A model generated the notes under the pieces. It saw only the letters and a program-made list of their open reading frames with translations, searched no databases and was not told the origin of the DNA. A stretch of 6,518 nt of DNA from Sulfurimonas sp. (lineage in GTDB: Bacteria > Campylobacterota > Campylobacteria > Campylobacterales > Sulfurimonadaceae), in contig JAFLJV010000227.1 in NCBI GenBank assembly GCA_022712845.1, forward strand, positions 1 through 6,518, written 5' to 3'. The position numbers and the translations under genes are program-made. Below are positions 1-6,454 of this stretch, piece by piece; within the stretch, counting starts at the first letter, position 1, and each line of letters begins with the position of its first letter.

Positions 1-161
1 TTGATAGATATTTAAACACTACAGTTGGTGCAGGTATGATAATTGACAGTTTGGAATCAATACAAAATAGTAATGATAATAAAGAGTATACTAGTGCTGA
101 AAAAGCATTAAATACTTATATAAGAGAAAACTTTCCTGAGTGGGAATGTAAAGAGATTTAA
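1..161 (+). CDS. cysN: CysN C-terminus (sulfate adenylyltransferase subunit 1), 5' truncated by window edge
   Basis: Frame 3 is open from base 3 and ends in TAA at 159-161, giving the last 52 residues of a protein. It starts DRYLNTTVGAGMI, which matches the end of the C-terminal beta-barrel of CysN (family pattern DR-(x)-TVGAGMI). It finishes with a helical tail (SAEKALNTYIRENFPEWE) that resembles the FSAFELELNALVRxHFPHW tail of proteobacterial CysN. CysN is the GTPase subunit that works with CysD to make adenosine 5'-phosphosulfate from sulfate and ATP in the cytoplasm. The GTPase domain lies outside the window. Only 13 nt separate its stop from the sulfite reductase start, so the two are very likely co-transcribed. 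The identification rests on about 50 residues recalled from the family, and the sulfite reductase next door supports it. Confidence 0.85.
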   Translation, partial: DRYLNTTVGAGMIIDSLESIQNSNDNKEYTSAEKALNTYIRENFPEWECKEI

Positions 162-163
162 TT

Positions 164-167
164 AGGA
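164..167 (+). promoter_or_regulatory. Ribosome binding site of the sulfite reductase gene
   Basis: AGGA lies 7 nt before the ATG at 175, inside the 13-nt gap after the cysN stop. This supports the start at 175. Confidence 0.7.
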
Positions 168-174
168 ACTTATT

Positions 175-1734
175 ATGGCAAAAGAGACAGCAGCACAAAG
201 AGTGGAGAGAATTAAAAAAGAAAAAAGTGGTTTAGATGTACTTAAAGATATTCATCACTATGCAACTTCAGGAGATGAGTTAAACCCTGAAGATATAGAT
301 AGATTTAAATGGTATGGTCTTTATACTCAAAATAAAAATCTACAATCAGATGACGATGAAACTCAATACTTTATGTTAAGAGTTAAACTAGTTCAAGGTT
401 CTATGAATTTAGAGCAAATAAGAGCTGTTTCCACTATTGCAAAGGAATTTGCAAAAGGAACTGTTGATTTTACAACAAGACAAGATGTGCAGTTTCACTT
501 TATTCAAGTTCGTGATTTACCTGAGATTTTCTCAAGATTAAAAAATGTAGGTCTTAGTACAGTTTTTGCTGCTGGTGATGTTCCTAGAAATATTGCAACT
601 TGTCCTGTAGCTGGAGTTGATAAGAGTGAGATCTGTGATGTTAGAGATCTTGTTGAAGAGATACACAATTATTTTAATGGAAATAGAGATTTAGTTAATT
701 TACCAAGAAAGTATAAAGTTGGTGTAAGTGGATGTTCTAAACATTGTATGGGACATGAAATTCAAGATTTATCTTTTACTGCTGTAAACAAAGATAATAA
801 AATTCTTTTTGATGTAAGTGTTGGTGGTGGTTTAGCTTCAAATAAACAGTTTGCACAACATATTGGTTATGTATCAGCTGAACAAGTATTAGATGTTACA
901 AAAGTAGTAAGTATAATATATAGAGATCATGGACTAAGAGAAAATAGAAGAAAAGCTAGACTAGGGCATCTTATAAAAGAGTGGGGAATAGAGAAGTTTA
1001 AAGATGAGGTTGAAAATAATCTTGGCTTTAAATTAAAAGATGAGTCAACCCAAAAATATACCCCATATAGTAAGAGAGAGCATTTTGGTATTAATAATTC
1101 AAAAGACAATAGTAAGTCATATGTTGGTTGTGCAATAAGTGGTGGTGCTATTGGAGATAAAGGTTTAAGTTATTTAGCAGATATCTTAGAAAAAAATGGT
1201 GCTACAACGATAAGCATAACACCAACACAAAACTTTGTTGTACTTGATGTTCCTAATGAGAATGCTCAAAACTTAGTAGGAGAGTTGAGTGCTAAAGGTA
1301 TGGATGCTAATCCAAACCCTTTTAAAGCTAGAACTCTTTCATGTACAGGCATAAGATTTTGTAAGTTTGCAATTAGTGAAACAAAAGATAGTGCTATGGC
1401 TTTATCAGACTATCTTTATGATAGATTTCCTGAGTTTAATGAGACTGTATCAATCTCAGTAAATGGGTGTCCAAATTCATGTGCACATCCCCTTGTGGTT
1501 GATATAGGTCTTTTAGGATCTAAATTTAAAAATGAAGATGGTGAAACCGTTGCAGGATTTGAGTTAATTTTAGGTGGTAACCTAGAGGGAAGTGAGAGTA
1601 GTTTTGGTAAAAAGACAGGGGTAAAGCTTGTTTCTCAAAATGCTGGTGAAATTGTAGGGGAGTTAATTGAAGATTATCTTCAAAGTGATTATAAAAACTT
1701 TCATGAATACGCAGCTGGAAGAGTAGATGAATAA
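175..1734 (+). CDS. Ferredoxin-type siroheme sulfite (nitrite/sulfite) reductase
   Basis: The 519-residue product is a one-chain siroheme/[4Fe-4S] reductase of the nitrite/sulfite reductase family, in the usual size range for ferredoxin-dependent members. It has the family's duplicated layout: a ferredoxin-like half-domain (about 60-130), the first NIR_SIR domain (about 135-290), the second half-domain (about 315-380) and the second NIR_SIR domain (about 385-510). The cluster/siroheme cysteines are complete: C390 and C396 (CTGIRFC) with C432 and C436 (CPNSC). Basic substrate-binding residues are also in place: R102 (TTRQD), R138 (VPRN), and R178, K179 and K181 (LPRKYK). The reaction would be the six-electron reduction of sulfite to sulfide in the cytoplasm. 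The family also includes nitrite reductases; sulfite is preferred because cysN lies directly upstream. No CysJ-like flavoprotein is seen in the window, consistent with a ferredoxin electron donor. The ATG at 175 has a good ribosome binding site. Confidence 0.93.
   Translation: MAKETAAQRVERIKKEKSGLDVLKDIHHYATSGDELNPEDIDRFKWYGLYTQNKNLQSDDDETQYFMLRVKLVQGSMNLEQIRAVSTIAKEFAKGTVDFTTRQDVQFHFIQVRDLPEIFSRLKNVGLSTVFAAGDVPRNIATCPVAGVDKSEICDVRDLVEEIHNYFNGNRDLVNLPRKYKVGVSGCSKHCMGHEIQDLSFTAVNKDNKILFDVSVGGGLASNKQFAQHIGYVSAEQVLDVTKVVSIIYRDHGLRENRRKARLGHLIKEWGIEKFKDEVENNLGFKLKDESTQKYTPYSKREHFGINNSKDNSKSYVGCAISGGAIGDKGLSYLADILEKNGATTISITPTQNFVVLDVPNENAQNLVGELSAKGMDANPNPFKARTLSCTGIRFCKFAISETKDSAMALSDYLYDRFPEFNETVSISVNGCPNSCAHPLVVDIGLLGSKFKNEDGETVAGFELILGGNLEGSESSFGKKTGVKLVSQNAGEIVGELIEDYLQSDYKNFHEYAAGRVDE
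1717..1723 (+). promoter_or_regulatory. Ribosome binding site of the class V PLP enzyme, inside the sulfite reductase gene
   Basis: GGAAGAG sits just upstream of the ATG at 1727, with GGAA 6 nt from the start. It lies within the last codons of the sulfite reductase gene. It supports the 8-nt overlap ATGAATAA, in which the new start precedes the old stop, an arrangement typical of translational coupling. Confidence 0.65.
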
Positions 1735-3040
1735 AGATATTTTCCGTCCACTTCTAAATAAAACAGAAGATATTCATGATGAGTTGTCTCATCATACAAT
1801 TGGTTTGTATAAAAAATATTATTTTGATTATACAGCTTCTGGTTTAGCATATGACCCTATAGAAAATCGTCTTTTAGAAGTACTGCAAACTTATGCAAAT
1901 ACTCACTCTGAGGGAGCAGCATTGGCTGCAACAACAAGTGAATATTATGCACAAGCAAGAGAAAAACTTTATGAACACTTGGGATTAAGTGATGATTATA
2001 TTATTATCCCTAATGGTTGTGGTGCAACAGCTGCTATTAAGCGTTTTCAAGAGTTAATAGGTATCTATATCCCACCTGCTACTATAAAGAGGTACAGTAT
2101 AGATGTAGATGAAAAAAAGATGCCTCTAGTTATTGTTGGACCTTATGAGCATCACTCAAATGAGATTAGCTATAGAGAAGCACTTTGTGAAATTGTAAGG
2201 ATTCAAATAGATGATGAGGGTTTGATTGATTTTGAGCATTTTGAAGAAATATTAAAAGAAAATTCACATAGAGAGATAATAGGCTCTTTTTGTACAGCTT
2301 CAAATGTTACAGGGATTATCACTCCTTATGAAAAAATATCAAAACTCTTAAAAAAATATGGTGCATTGGTATGTTTTGATGCAGCAGCCTCATCTCCATA
2401 TATGAACATAGACTGTACTTTATATGATGCACTATTTTTATCACCACATAAATTATTGGGTGGACCTGGTTCATGCGGGCTTTTAATTATAAATAAAAAA
2501 ATAATTGATGATACTTTGCCACCAACATTTGCAGGTGGGGGAACATTCTCTTTTGTAAGTAGAACAAAACACACATATAAAAGTGATTTACAAGTTAGAG
2601 AAGAAGCAGGAACGCCAGGAATACTGCAACTTATAAGAGCTTCTTTAGCTTATCAGTTAAGAAATGAGATAGGTTTTGGGTTTATAAAAAAGCAAAAAAT
2701 TATACTTTTTAATCTTTTTATTAGTGAGCTTAAAAAAATTCCTAATTGTGAAATATATGGAAATATAAATGAGGAAAATATAGGTATTATCTCTTTTAAT
2801 ATTGAAAATCTAAATCCATTTGATATCTGTAAAGCTCTTTCTGAAATATATGGTATTCAAACAAGAGCAGGATGTTCTTGTGCTGGTCCATATGGTCATG
2901 ATTTACTTGGGATAAAAGGTCAAGCAAATATGGAAGAACAACCTGGGTGGATAAGAATTAGTATACATTATTCCCAAAAAGAAGAAGATATTATTAACCT
3001 CCTCTCAGCAATTAAACAGAGTATAAAAAAATTAAAATAA
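1727..3040 (+). CDS. Class V aminotransferase-fold PLP enzyme, cysteine-desulfurase-like
   Basis: This 437-residue fold-type I PLP enzyme belongs to the class V (NifS/SufS-like) superfamily. Visible active-site signatures are NGCGAT (96-101), a phosphate/cofactor loop; EHHSN (141-145), whose His stacks on PLP; SNVTG (192-196); FDAAAS (217-222), with D218 as the pyridine-nitrogen partner; and SPHKLLGGPG (239-248), with K242 as the Schiff-base lysine. Near the C-terminus, RAGCSCAGPYGH (380-391) places C385 where SufS has its persulfide cysteine (RTGHHCAQP), and C383 adds a second thiol. About 20 extra residues (roughly 112-133, IPPATIKR...) precede the EHHSN strand, so this is not plain SufS or IscS. 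It resembles a widespread subfamily with PYEHHSN and GCSCAGPYGH whose role I cannot name. The operon suggests sulfur or cysteine chemistry. It overlaps the sulfite reductase gene by 8 nt and its own end abuts the methyltransferase gene. Confidence 0.9.
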   Translation: MNKDIFRPLLNKTEDIHDELSHHTIGLYKKYYFDYTASGLAYDPIENRLLEVLQTYANTHSEGAALAATTSEYYAQAREKLYEHLGLSDDYIIIPNGCGATAAIKRFQELIGIYIPPATIKRYSIDVDEKKMPLVIVGPYEHHSNEISYREALCEIVRIQIDDEGLIDFEHFEEILKENSHREIIGSFCTASNVTGIITPYEKISKLLKKYGALVCFDAAASSPYMNIDCTLYDALFLSPHKLLGGPGSCGLLIINKKIIDDTLPPTFAGGGTFSFVSRTKHTYKSDLQVREEAGTPGILQLIRASLAYQLRNEIGFGFIKKQKIILFNLFISELKKIPNCEIYGNINEENIGIISFNIENLNPFDICKALSEIYGIQTRAGCSCAGPYGHDLLGIKGQANMEEQPGWIRISIHYSQKEEDIINLLSAIKQSIKKLK

Positions 3041-3044
3041 TCAA
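3018..3044 (+). other. Anomalous gene junction: ATTA in place of ATGA, plus A_AAA_AAA slippery heptamer
   Basis: Seven A's (3025-3031) are phased with the upstream gene as A_AAA_AAA, the best-known bacterial -1 slippery pattern. A -1 shift there would continue at ATT (3031-3033), straight into the methyltransferase frame. Independently, ATTA at 3031-3034 lies where an ATGA overlap would both stop the PLP enzyme (TGA) and start the methyltransferase (ATG). As the sequence stands, the PLP enzyme reads through as Leu-Lys to TAA (3038-3040). A weak ribosome-binding-like AGAG (3018-3021) lies 9 nt before the ATT. A 6-bp inverted repeat, AATCAA (3039-3044) with TTGATT (3065-3070), begins 7 nt after the heptamer but is AT-rich with a 20-nt loop. 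What is seen is the phase and the missing start; the mechanism is inference. Confidence 0.6.
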
Positions 3045-3906
3045 CAGAACATCATCAGATATACTTGATTTTTTTGAAAACTTAAATATTAAAGATGGTG
3101 ATTTATTTGAATTAGAACTCTCTAATTTAGATATTGAAAAATTTGGATATAAAGCTTTCATAGATTTAGCACAACTGTTTTTTATGAAGATGTTAACCCC
3201 GATAAAAAAAGATGAAAATCACACTATATTAATATTTAAAAAATTAAATAGAAATAACTCTTTTCATAAAGTAAAGAAAGATAGTGAAAAATATGGTATT
3301 GATAGTGAATTTTTTACTATAGATAAAACTTTACAGTTTAGTTTTTTATACCATTATCAAAAAGCATTAGAATTTATAGATATCAAAAATAAAACAAGAG
3401 TTTTAAATCTAGGTATTAATAAAGGTGATGAGTTTACAGTTATACAAAACATGCTCTCTCTTGTAGAATTCAATGCTAAAGAATTTGTTGGAATAGACTA
3501 CTCAAAAACTGCTATAGAATACGCTCAAAAGGATTTTAAACAAGAGAACATAGAGTTTGTTTGCCATGATATAAATGAACTTGATAGTTTAAAATTAAAT
3601 CCATTTGATTTAATAATCTCTATAGGAACACTTCAAAGCTCAAATATAAATTTTAATAGCACCTTTATGTCAATATATCAAAGTTATCTGAAAAAAGATG
3701 GAGCAATTATACTTGGTTTTCCAAATTGTAGATGGATAGATGGTGAAATGATTTATGGTGCATCTGCTCCAAACTATAATTTTAATGAGATGAGTTTAGT
3801 TTTAAAAGATATACATTTTTGTAAAAAATATCTGCAACAAAAAGGTTATAGAGTGGTTATTACAGGTAAAGATTATTTATTTTTAACTGCTAGAAAAATT
3901 GCTTAA
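3031..3906 (+). CDS. Class I SAM-dependent methyltransferase, substrate unknown; start codon anomalous
   Basis: The catalytic part has Rossmann methyltransferase motifs, numbered from the first ATG at 3184: motif I VLNLGINKGDE (73-83), an acidic strand-2 end VGID (102-105), HD (128-129), motif IV FDLIISIG (141-148) and LKKDGAIILGFPN (169-181). Motif I is divergent, with Asn in the usual acidic position and INKG for GCGxG. From that ATG the protein has 240 residues, but the ATG has no ribosome binding site, and the frame is open back to 3016 (TAA at 3013-3015) with protein-like sequence such as DILDFFENLNIKDGDLFELE. I therefore place the start at ATT 3031, giving 291 residues with an N-terminal alpha/beta segment of about 70-80 residues. 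The fallback is 3184-3906, or synthesis as a frameshift fusion with the upstream enzyme. It is last in the sulfur operon; the methyl acceptor cannot be read from the sequence. Confidence 0.8.
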   Translation: MKIINRTSSDILDFFENLNIKDGDLFELELSNLDIEKFGYKAFIDLAQLFFMKMLTPIKKDENHTILIFKKLNRNNSFHKVKKDSEKYGIDSEFFTIDKTLQFSFLYHYQKALEFIDIKNKTRVLNLGINKGDEFTVIQNMLSLVEFNAKEFVGIDYSKTAIEYAQKDFKQENIEFVCHDINELDSLKLNPFDLIISIGTLQSSNINFNSTFMSIYQSYLKKDGAIILGFPNCRWIDGEMIYGASAPNYNFNEMSLVLKDIHFCKKYLQQKGYRVVITGKDYLFLTARKIA

Positions 3907-3983
3907 ATCATAACCAAAATGGTTTATATATCGTTTCTATATTCTGATATACTACTAAATAAAAATTTAATAAGGGAATAATT
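3907..3983 (+). promoter_or_regulatory. Promoter and ribosome binding site of the carbonic anhydrase gene
   Basis: This 77-nt gap holds an extended -10 element, TGA-TATACT (TG at 3945-3946, hexamer 3948-3953). It has no clear -35 box; the region upstream is T/A-rich (TTTATATA, 3923-3930), as is common for housekeeping promoters in Campylobacterota. AAGGGA at 3972-3977 is a strong ribosome binding site 6 nt before the ATG at 3984. Carbonic anhydrase therefore probably has its own transcript, although no convincing terminator separates it from the sulfur operon. The promoter call is by eye. Confidence 0.6.
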
Positions 3984-4637
3984 ATGAACAATCACGGACT
4001 GTTTTGCGGTAATGAATTATTTCAAAAAAGCTATTTTAAAGCTAACGAAAAAGAGTTTTTAGAGTTAGTAGAAAAGGGTCAACACCCAAAAGCTCTTTAT
4101 ATAGGTTGTTCAGATTCTCGAGTTTTACCAAATTTAATAACAAAAAGCTCTCCAGGAGATTTATTTGTAATTAGAAATGTTGGGAATTTTGTTGCACCTT
4201 TTAAACCAGATGAAGATTTTCATTCAACTGCATCGGCAATAGAGTATGCTGTAAGTGTTTTAAAAGTTAAAAATATCATAGTGTGTGGACACACACATTG
4301 TGGAGCTATTGAAGCTATTTGTAGTAAAGAAGAGTTAAATGACCCAGAGTTAATTCATACAAAAAAATGGCTAACATTAGGTGAGAGAGCAAAATCACAA
4401 GCTCTTGTAGCTTTAGGTCCAAATGCAAAAAAAGATGAGCTTCTTCGTCTTACAGAAAAGCTTTCTGTTATCTCTCAGGTTGAGAACCTTTTAACTTATC
4501 CATCAGTTAAAAAAAGAGTTGATGAGGGTGTAATAGCAATTCATAGTTGGGTTTATGATATAGCAAGTGGAGAGATAGAGTTCTATGAGCCAGAAAGCTC
4601 ACAGTTTCTTCCACTAAGTACACTTAAAAAATCATAA
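3984..4637 (+). CDS. can: Beta-class carbonic anhydrase
   Basis: The 217-residue product interconverts CO2 and bicarbonate in the cytoplasm. The beta-class zinc site is complete: C42 in CSDSR (42-46), with H103 and C106 in GHTHCGAI (102-109). The D44/R46 dyad that opens the zinc site for water is present. Other family landmarks are VIRNVGN (62-68), SAIEYAV (84-90), the QVENLLTYPSVKKRV helix (165-179) and the final HSWVYDIASGEI strand (187-198). Length is typical for bacterial members, and there is no signal peptide. The start at 3984 has a strong ribosome binding site and its own promoter-like region. The gene would supply bicarbonate for carboxylations and pH balance; carbon fixation cannot be concluded from this gene alone. 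Its last 6 nt overlap the end of the oppositely oriented asparagine synthetase gene. The symbol can follows the usual bacterial name. Confidence 0.95.
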   Translation: MNNHGLFCGNELFQKSYFKANEKEFLELVEKGQHPKALYIGCSDSRVLPNLITKSSPGDLFVIRNVGNFVAPFKPDEDFHSTASAIEYAVSVLKVKNIIVCGHTHCGAIEAICSKEELNDPELIHTKKWLTLGERAKSQALVALGPNAKKDELLRLTEKLSVISQVENLLTYPSVKKRVDEGVIAIHSWVYDIASGEIEFYEPESSQFLPLSTLKKS

Positions 4638-6437
4638 TAACCATTTTTTCATCCAAACACTAAGTACGTAAAGACCCCATATATGTTGTTTAAAAGCTCC
4701 TGAGGGGGCGTTATTTATATACTCATCAAGTTTTTCTTTTTTAAATAAGTTAGTTTTTTTATTTACCTCTTGAATCAACTCTATTTTTTTGGATTCTATT
4801 AAGTACTCCATATATGGATTTGAGAAACCTTTTTTCTTTCGTGAGAGTATTTTTTTATCTAAGTGAGGTTTCATAATTTCTTTAAGTAGTGATTTTGTAA
4901 TTTCATTTTTGTAGCGAAGTTTTGGATCTATGCTAAATACTAAAGAGGCTAATTTATGGTCTAAAAAAGGTGTTCGTGATTCAATTGAGTGAGCCATGCT
5001 TACACGATCGAGTTTTGTAAGAAAATGTTCTGCTTGAAAAAGGTTTAAATCTATATAGCTGTACCAAATACTCTCATCATTATGCTCTGAAGCTTCAAAT
5101 TTATCTCTATAGTTTTTTAGATACTTTAGTGATTGATTATCTTTAATATTTTGTTTCATTAAAAGATTTTTTTGAAGGTCAGTAAAATTTTCACCTGAAG
5201 TACGAAAGAATAAAGTATCATCAAAAATTCTTTTATAATATTCCCATTCTCTGTTCATTGAAAAGTTTGAGTGAAAATATTTTTTTAACCAGTTTTTATT
5301 ATTTAATTTTGATAGATTTTCTATATCTAAGTACTCAAAATATTGTCGATAGCCTAAAAATAGTTCATCACTTCCTTCACCACTCAAAACTACTTTATAG
5401 CCATCTTCTTTTATTTGTTCAAATAGTAAATATAAAGGGATAGAAGCGGGATCATTTAATGGTTCATCTAAAGTATCTAAAACTTTATCACTTGCATTTA
5501 TAAAGTCACTTTGTGATATCTCAACTTGGGTGTTATTAAGATTTAAAAATTCTGCACTCTCTTTTGCATTTTGTCTTTCATCATACTTTTTAAACTCTTT
5601 ATAACCTAATGTATATGTTTGTAAATTAACATCATTTTTTAGAGCATAAGCATTTATAGTTGCACTATCTATTCCTCCAGATAAAAGTGAAGCCATTGGC
5701 ACATTAGAGTTTAAACGAAGAGAGATAGATTCATCAAGTAGTTTTTCTAAAGAACTAACAGCCTCATCTTTGTTAGTGATAATGTTAGGTTTGTTATCTA
5801 GTAAATCAAAATATTTTTTTATCTCTATAGAATTATCTTGAAAGATTAGATATTCTCCAGCTGCTAGTTTTTTAATACCCTTAAAAAATGTAAATGGTGG
5901 AGTTGGAGCGAGAAAAGAGAGATAACTTAAAAGAGCATCTTCATCCATTTCAATATTATTTAAAAAAGGGATAAGAGCTTTTATCTCAGAGGCAAATATA
6001 AAACTTTTTTCTTCAAGATAAAAAAGAGGTTTTTTACCAAGCCTATCACGAAATAGATATAGTATTTTGTCATCAAATAAAGCTATCGCAAACATCCCTC
6101 TTAAATACTTTACAAACTCTACTCCCCACTTTAAATAAGCTGCTATTATAACCTCACTATCACTATTTGTTTTAAATTCAAAACCATTTGATAGTTCTTC
6201 TTTTAACTCTTTAAAATTATAAATTTCACCATTAAAAGAGAGTAAAATATTTTGATGCTTTAGTGGTTGATTTGAGCGTGAGTGAGTGTCAAGTATGCTG
6301 AGTCTTTGATGGGAAAAGAAAAGATTTTTGCTTTGAGAGATACCACAAAAATCGGGACCTCTATGTGCTAAAAGAGAAAGAGCTTTTTTCGCTTTAAGCT
6401 CTTCATATTCCCCTATAATTCCAAAAATAGCACACAT
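4632..6437 (-). CDS. asnB: Asparagine synthetase (glutamine-hydrolysing)
   Basis: The 601-residue enzyme makes asparagine from aspartate, ATP and glutamine in the cytoplasm. The N-terminal class II glutaminase domain (about 2-200) has the nucleophile C2 exposed after Met removal, AHRGPD (24-29), SFNGEIYN (67-74) and SDSE (92-95). The C-terminal synthetase domain (about 225-590) has the ATP-pyrophosphatase P-loop LLSGGIDS (251-258), LSGEGSDELFLGY (351-363) and LTKLDRVSMAHSIESRTPFLDH (split here as LTKLDRVS 473-480 and ESRTPFLDH 486-494). Because Cys2 must follow the initiator Met, the start at 6437 is secure even though its upstream ribosome binding site is weak (AGAG only). Length and motif order are complete. 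Relatives of AsnB also amidate surface sugars or other acids, so the acceptor is inferred from overall similarity. It follows an OmpA-like gene by 17 nt on the same strand. Confidence 0.93.
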   Translation of the reverse strand: MCAIFGIIGEYEELKAKKALSLLAHRGPDFCGISQSKNLFFSHQRLSILDTHSRSNQPLKHQNILLSFNGEIYNFKELKEELSNGFEFKTNSDSEVIIAAYLKWGVEFVKYLRGMFAIALFDDKILYLFRDRLGKKPLFYLEEKSFIFASEIKALIPFLNNIEMDEDALLSYLSFLAPTPPFTFFKGIKKLAAGEYLIFQDNSIEIKKYFDLLDNKPNIITNKDEAVSSLEKLLDESISLRLNSNVPMASLLSGGIDSATINAYALKNDVNLQTYTLGYKEFKKYDERQNAKESAEFLNLNNTQVEISQSDFINASDKVLDTLDEPLNDPASIPLYLLFEQIKEDGYKVVLSGEGSDELFLGYRQYFEYLDIENLSKLNNKNWLKKYFHSNFSMNREWEYYKRIFDDTLFFRTSGENFTDLQKNLLMKQNIKDNQSLKYLKNYRDKFEASEHNDESIWYSYIDLNLFQAEHFLTKLDRVSMAHSIESRTPFLDHKLASLVFSIDPKLRYKNEITKSLLKEIMKPHLDKKILSRKKKGFSNPYMEYLIESKKIELIQEVNKKTNLFKKEKLDEYINNAPSGAFKQHIWGLYVLSVWMKKWLL

Positions 6438-6454
6438 ATAGCGTTACTCTAGAT

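Noticed and set aside
927..1109. Minus-strand open frame of 60 codons inside the sulfite reductase gene
   Set aside because: It lies entirely opposite strongly conserved coding sequence, has low-complexity Ser/Leu/Phe content and resembles no family.
175..1734. Assignment as an assimilatory nitrite reductase
   Set aside because: The family covers both substrates, but cysN immediately upstream and the absence of nitrate/nitrite genes in the window favour sulfite.
2326..2574. Minus-strand open frame of 82 codons inside the PLP enzyme gene
   Set aside because: It is antisense to the active-site region of a clearly real enzyme; its Pro/Ser-rich translation is the mirror of that sequence.
3912..3924. 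Small inverted repeat AACCA-AAA-TGGTT after the methyltransferase stop, as a terminator
   Set aside because: The stem is only 5 bp with two G-C pairs and a 3-nt loop, and it is followed by TATATATCG rather than a T-run.
4696..4709. Hairpin GCTCC-TGAG-GGGGC downstream of carbonic anhydrase, as a terminator
   Set aside because: It includes a G-T wobble, has no T-tract after it on the plus strand, and codes for conserved-looking residues of asparagine synthetase (NAPSGAF).
5258..5443. Plus-strand open frame of 61 codons inside asparagine synthetase
   Set aside because: It is antisense to a complete conserved gene, with hydrophobic low-complexity translation and no recognisable domain.
4632..6437. 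Asparagine synthetase as part of a surface-polysaccharide or natural-product cluster
   Set aside because: No glycosyltransferase, carrier or other cluster gene is present; neighbours are an OmpA-like gene and carbonic anhydrase.
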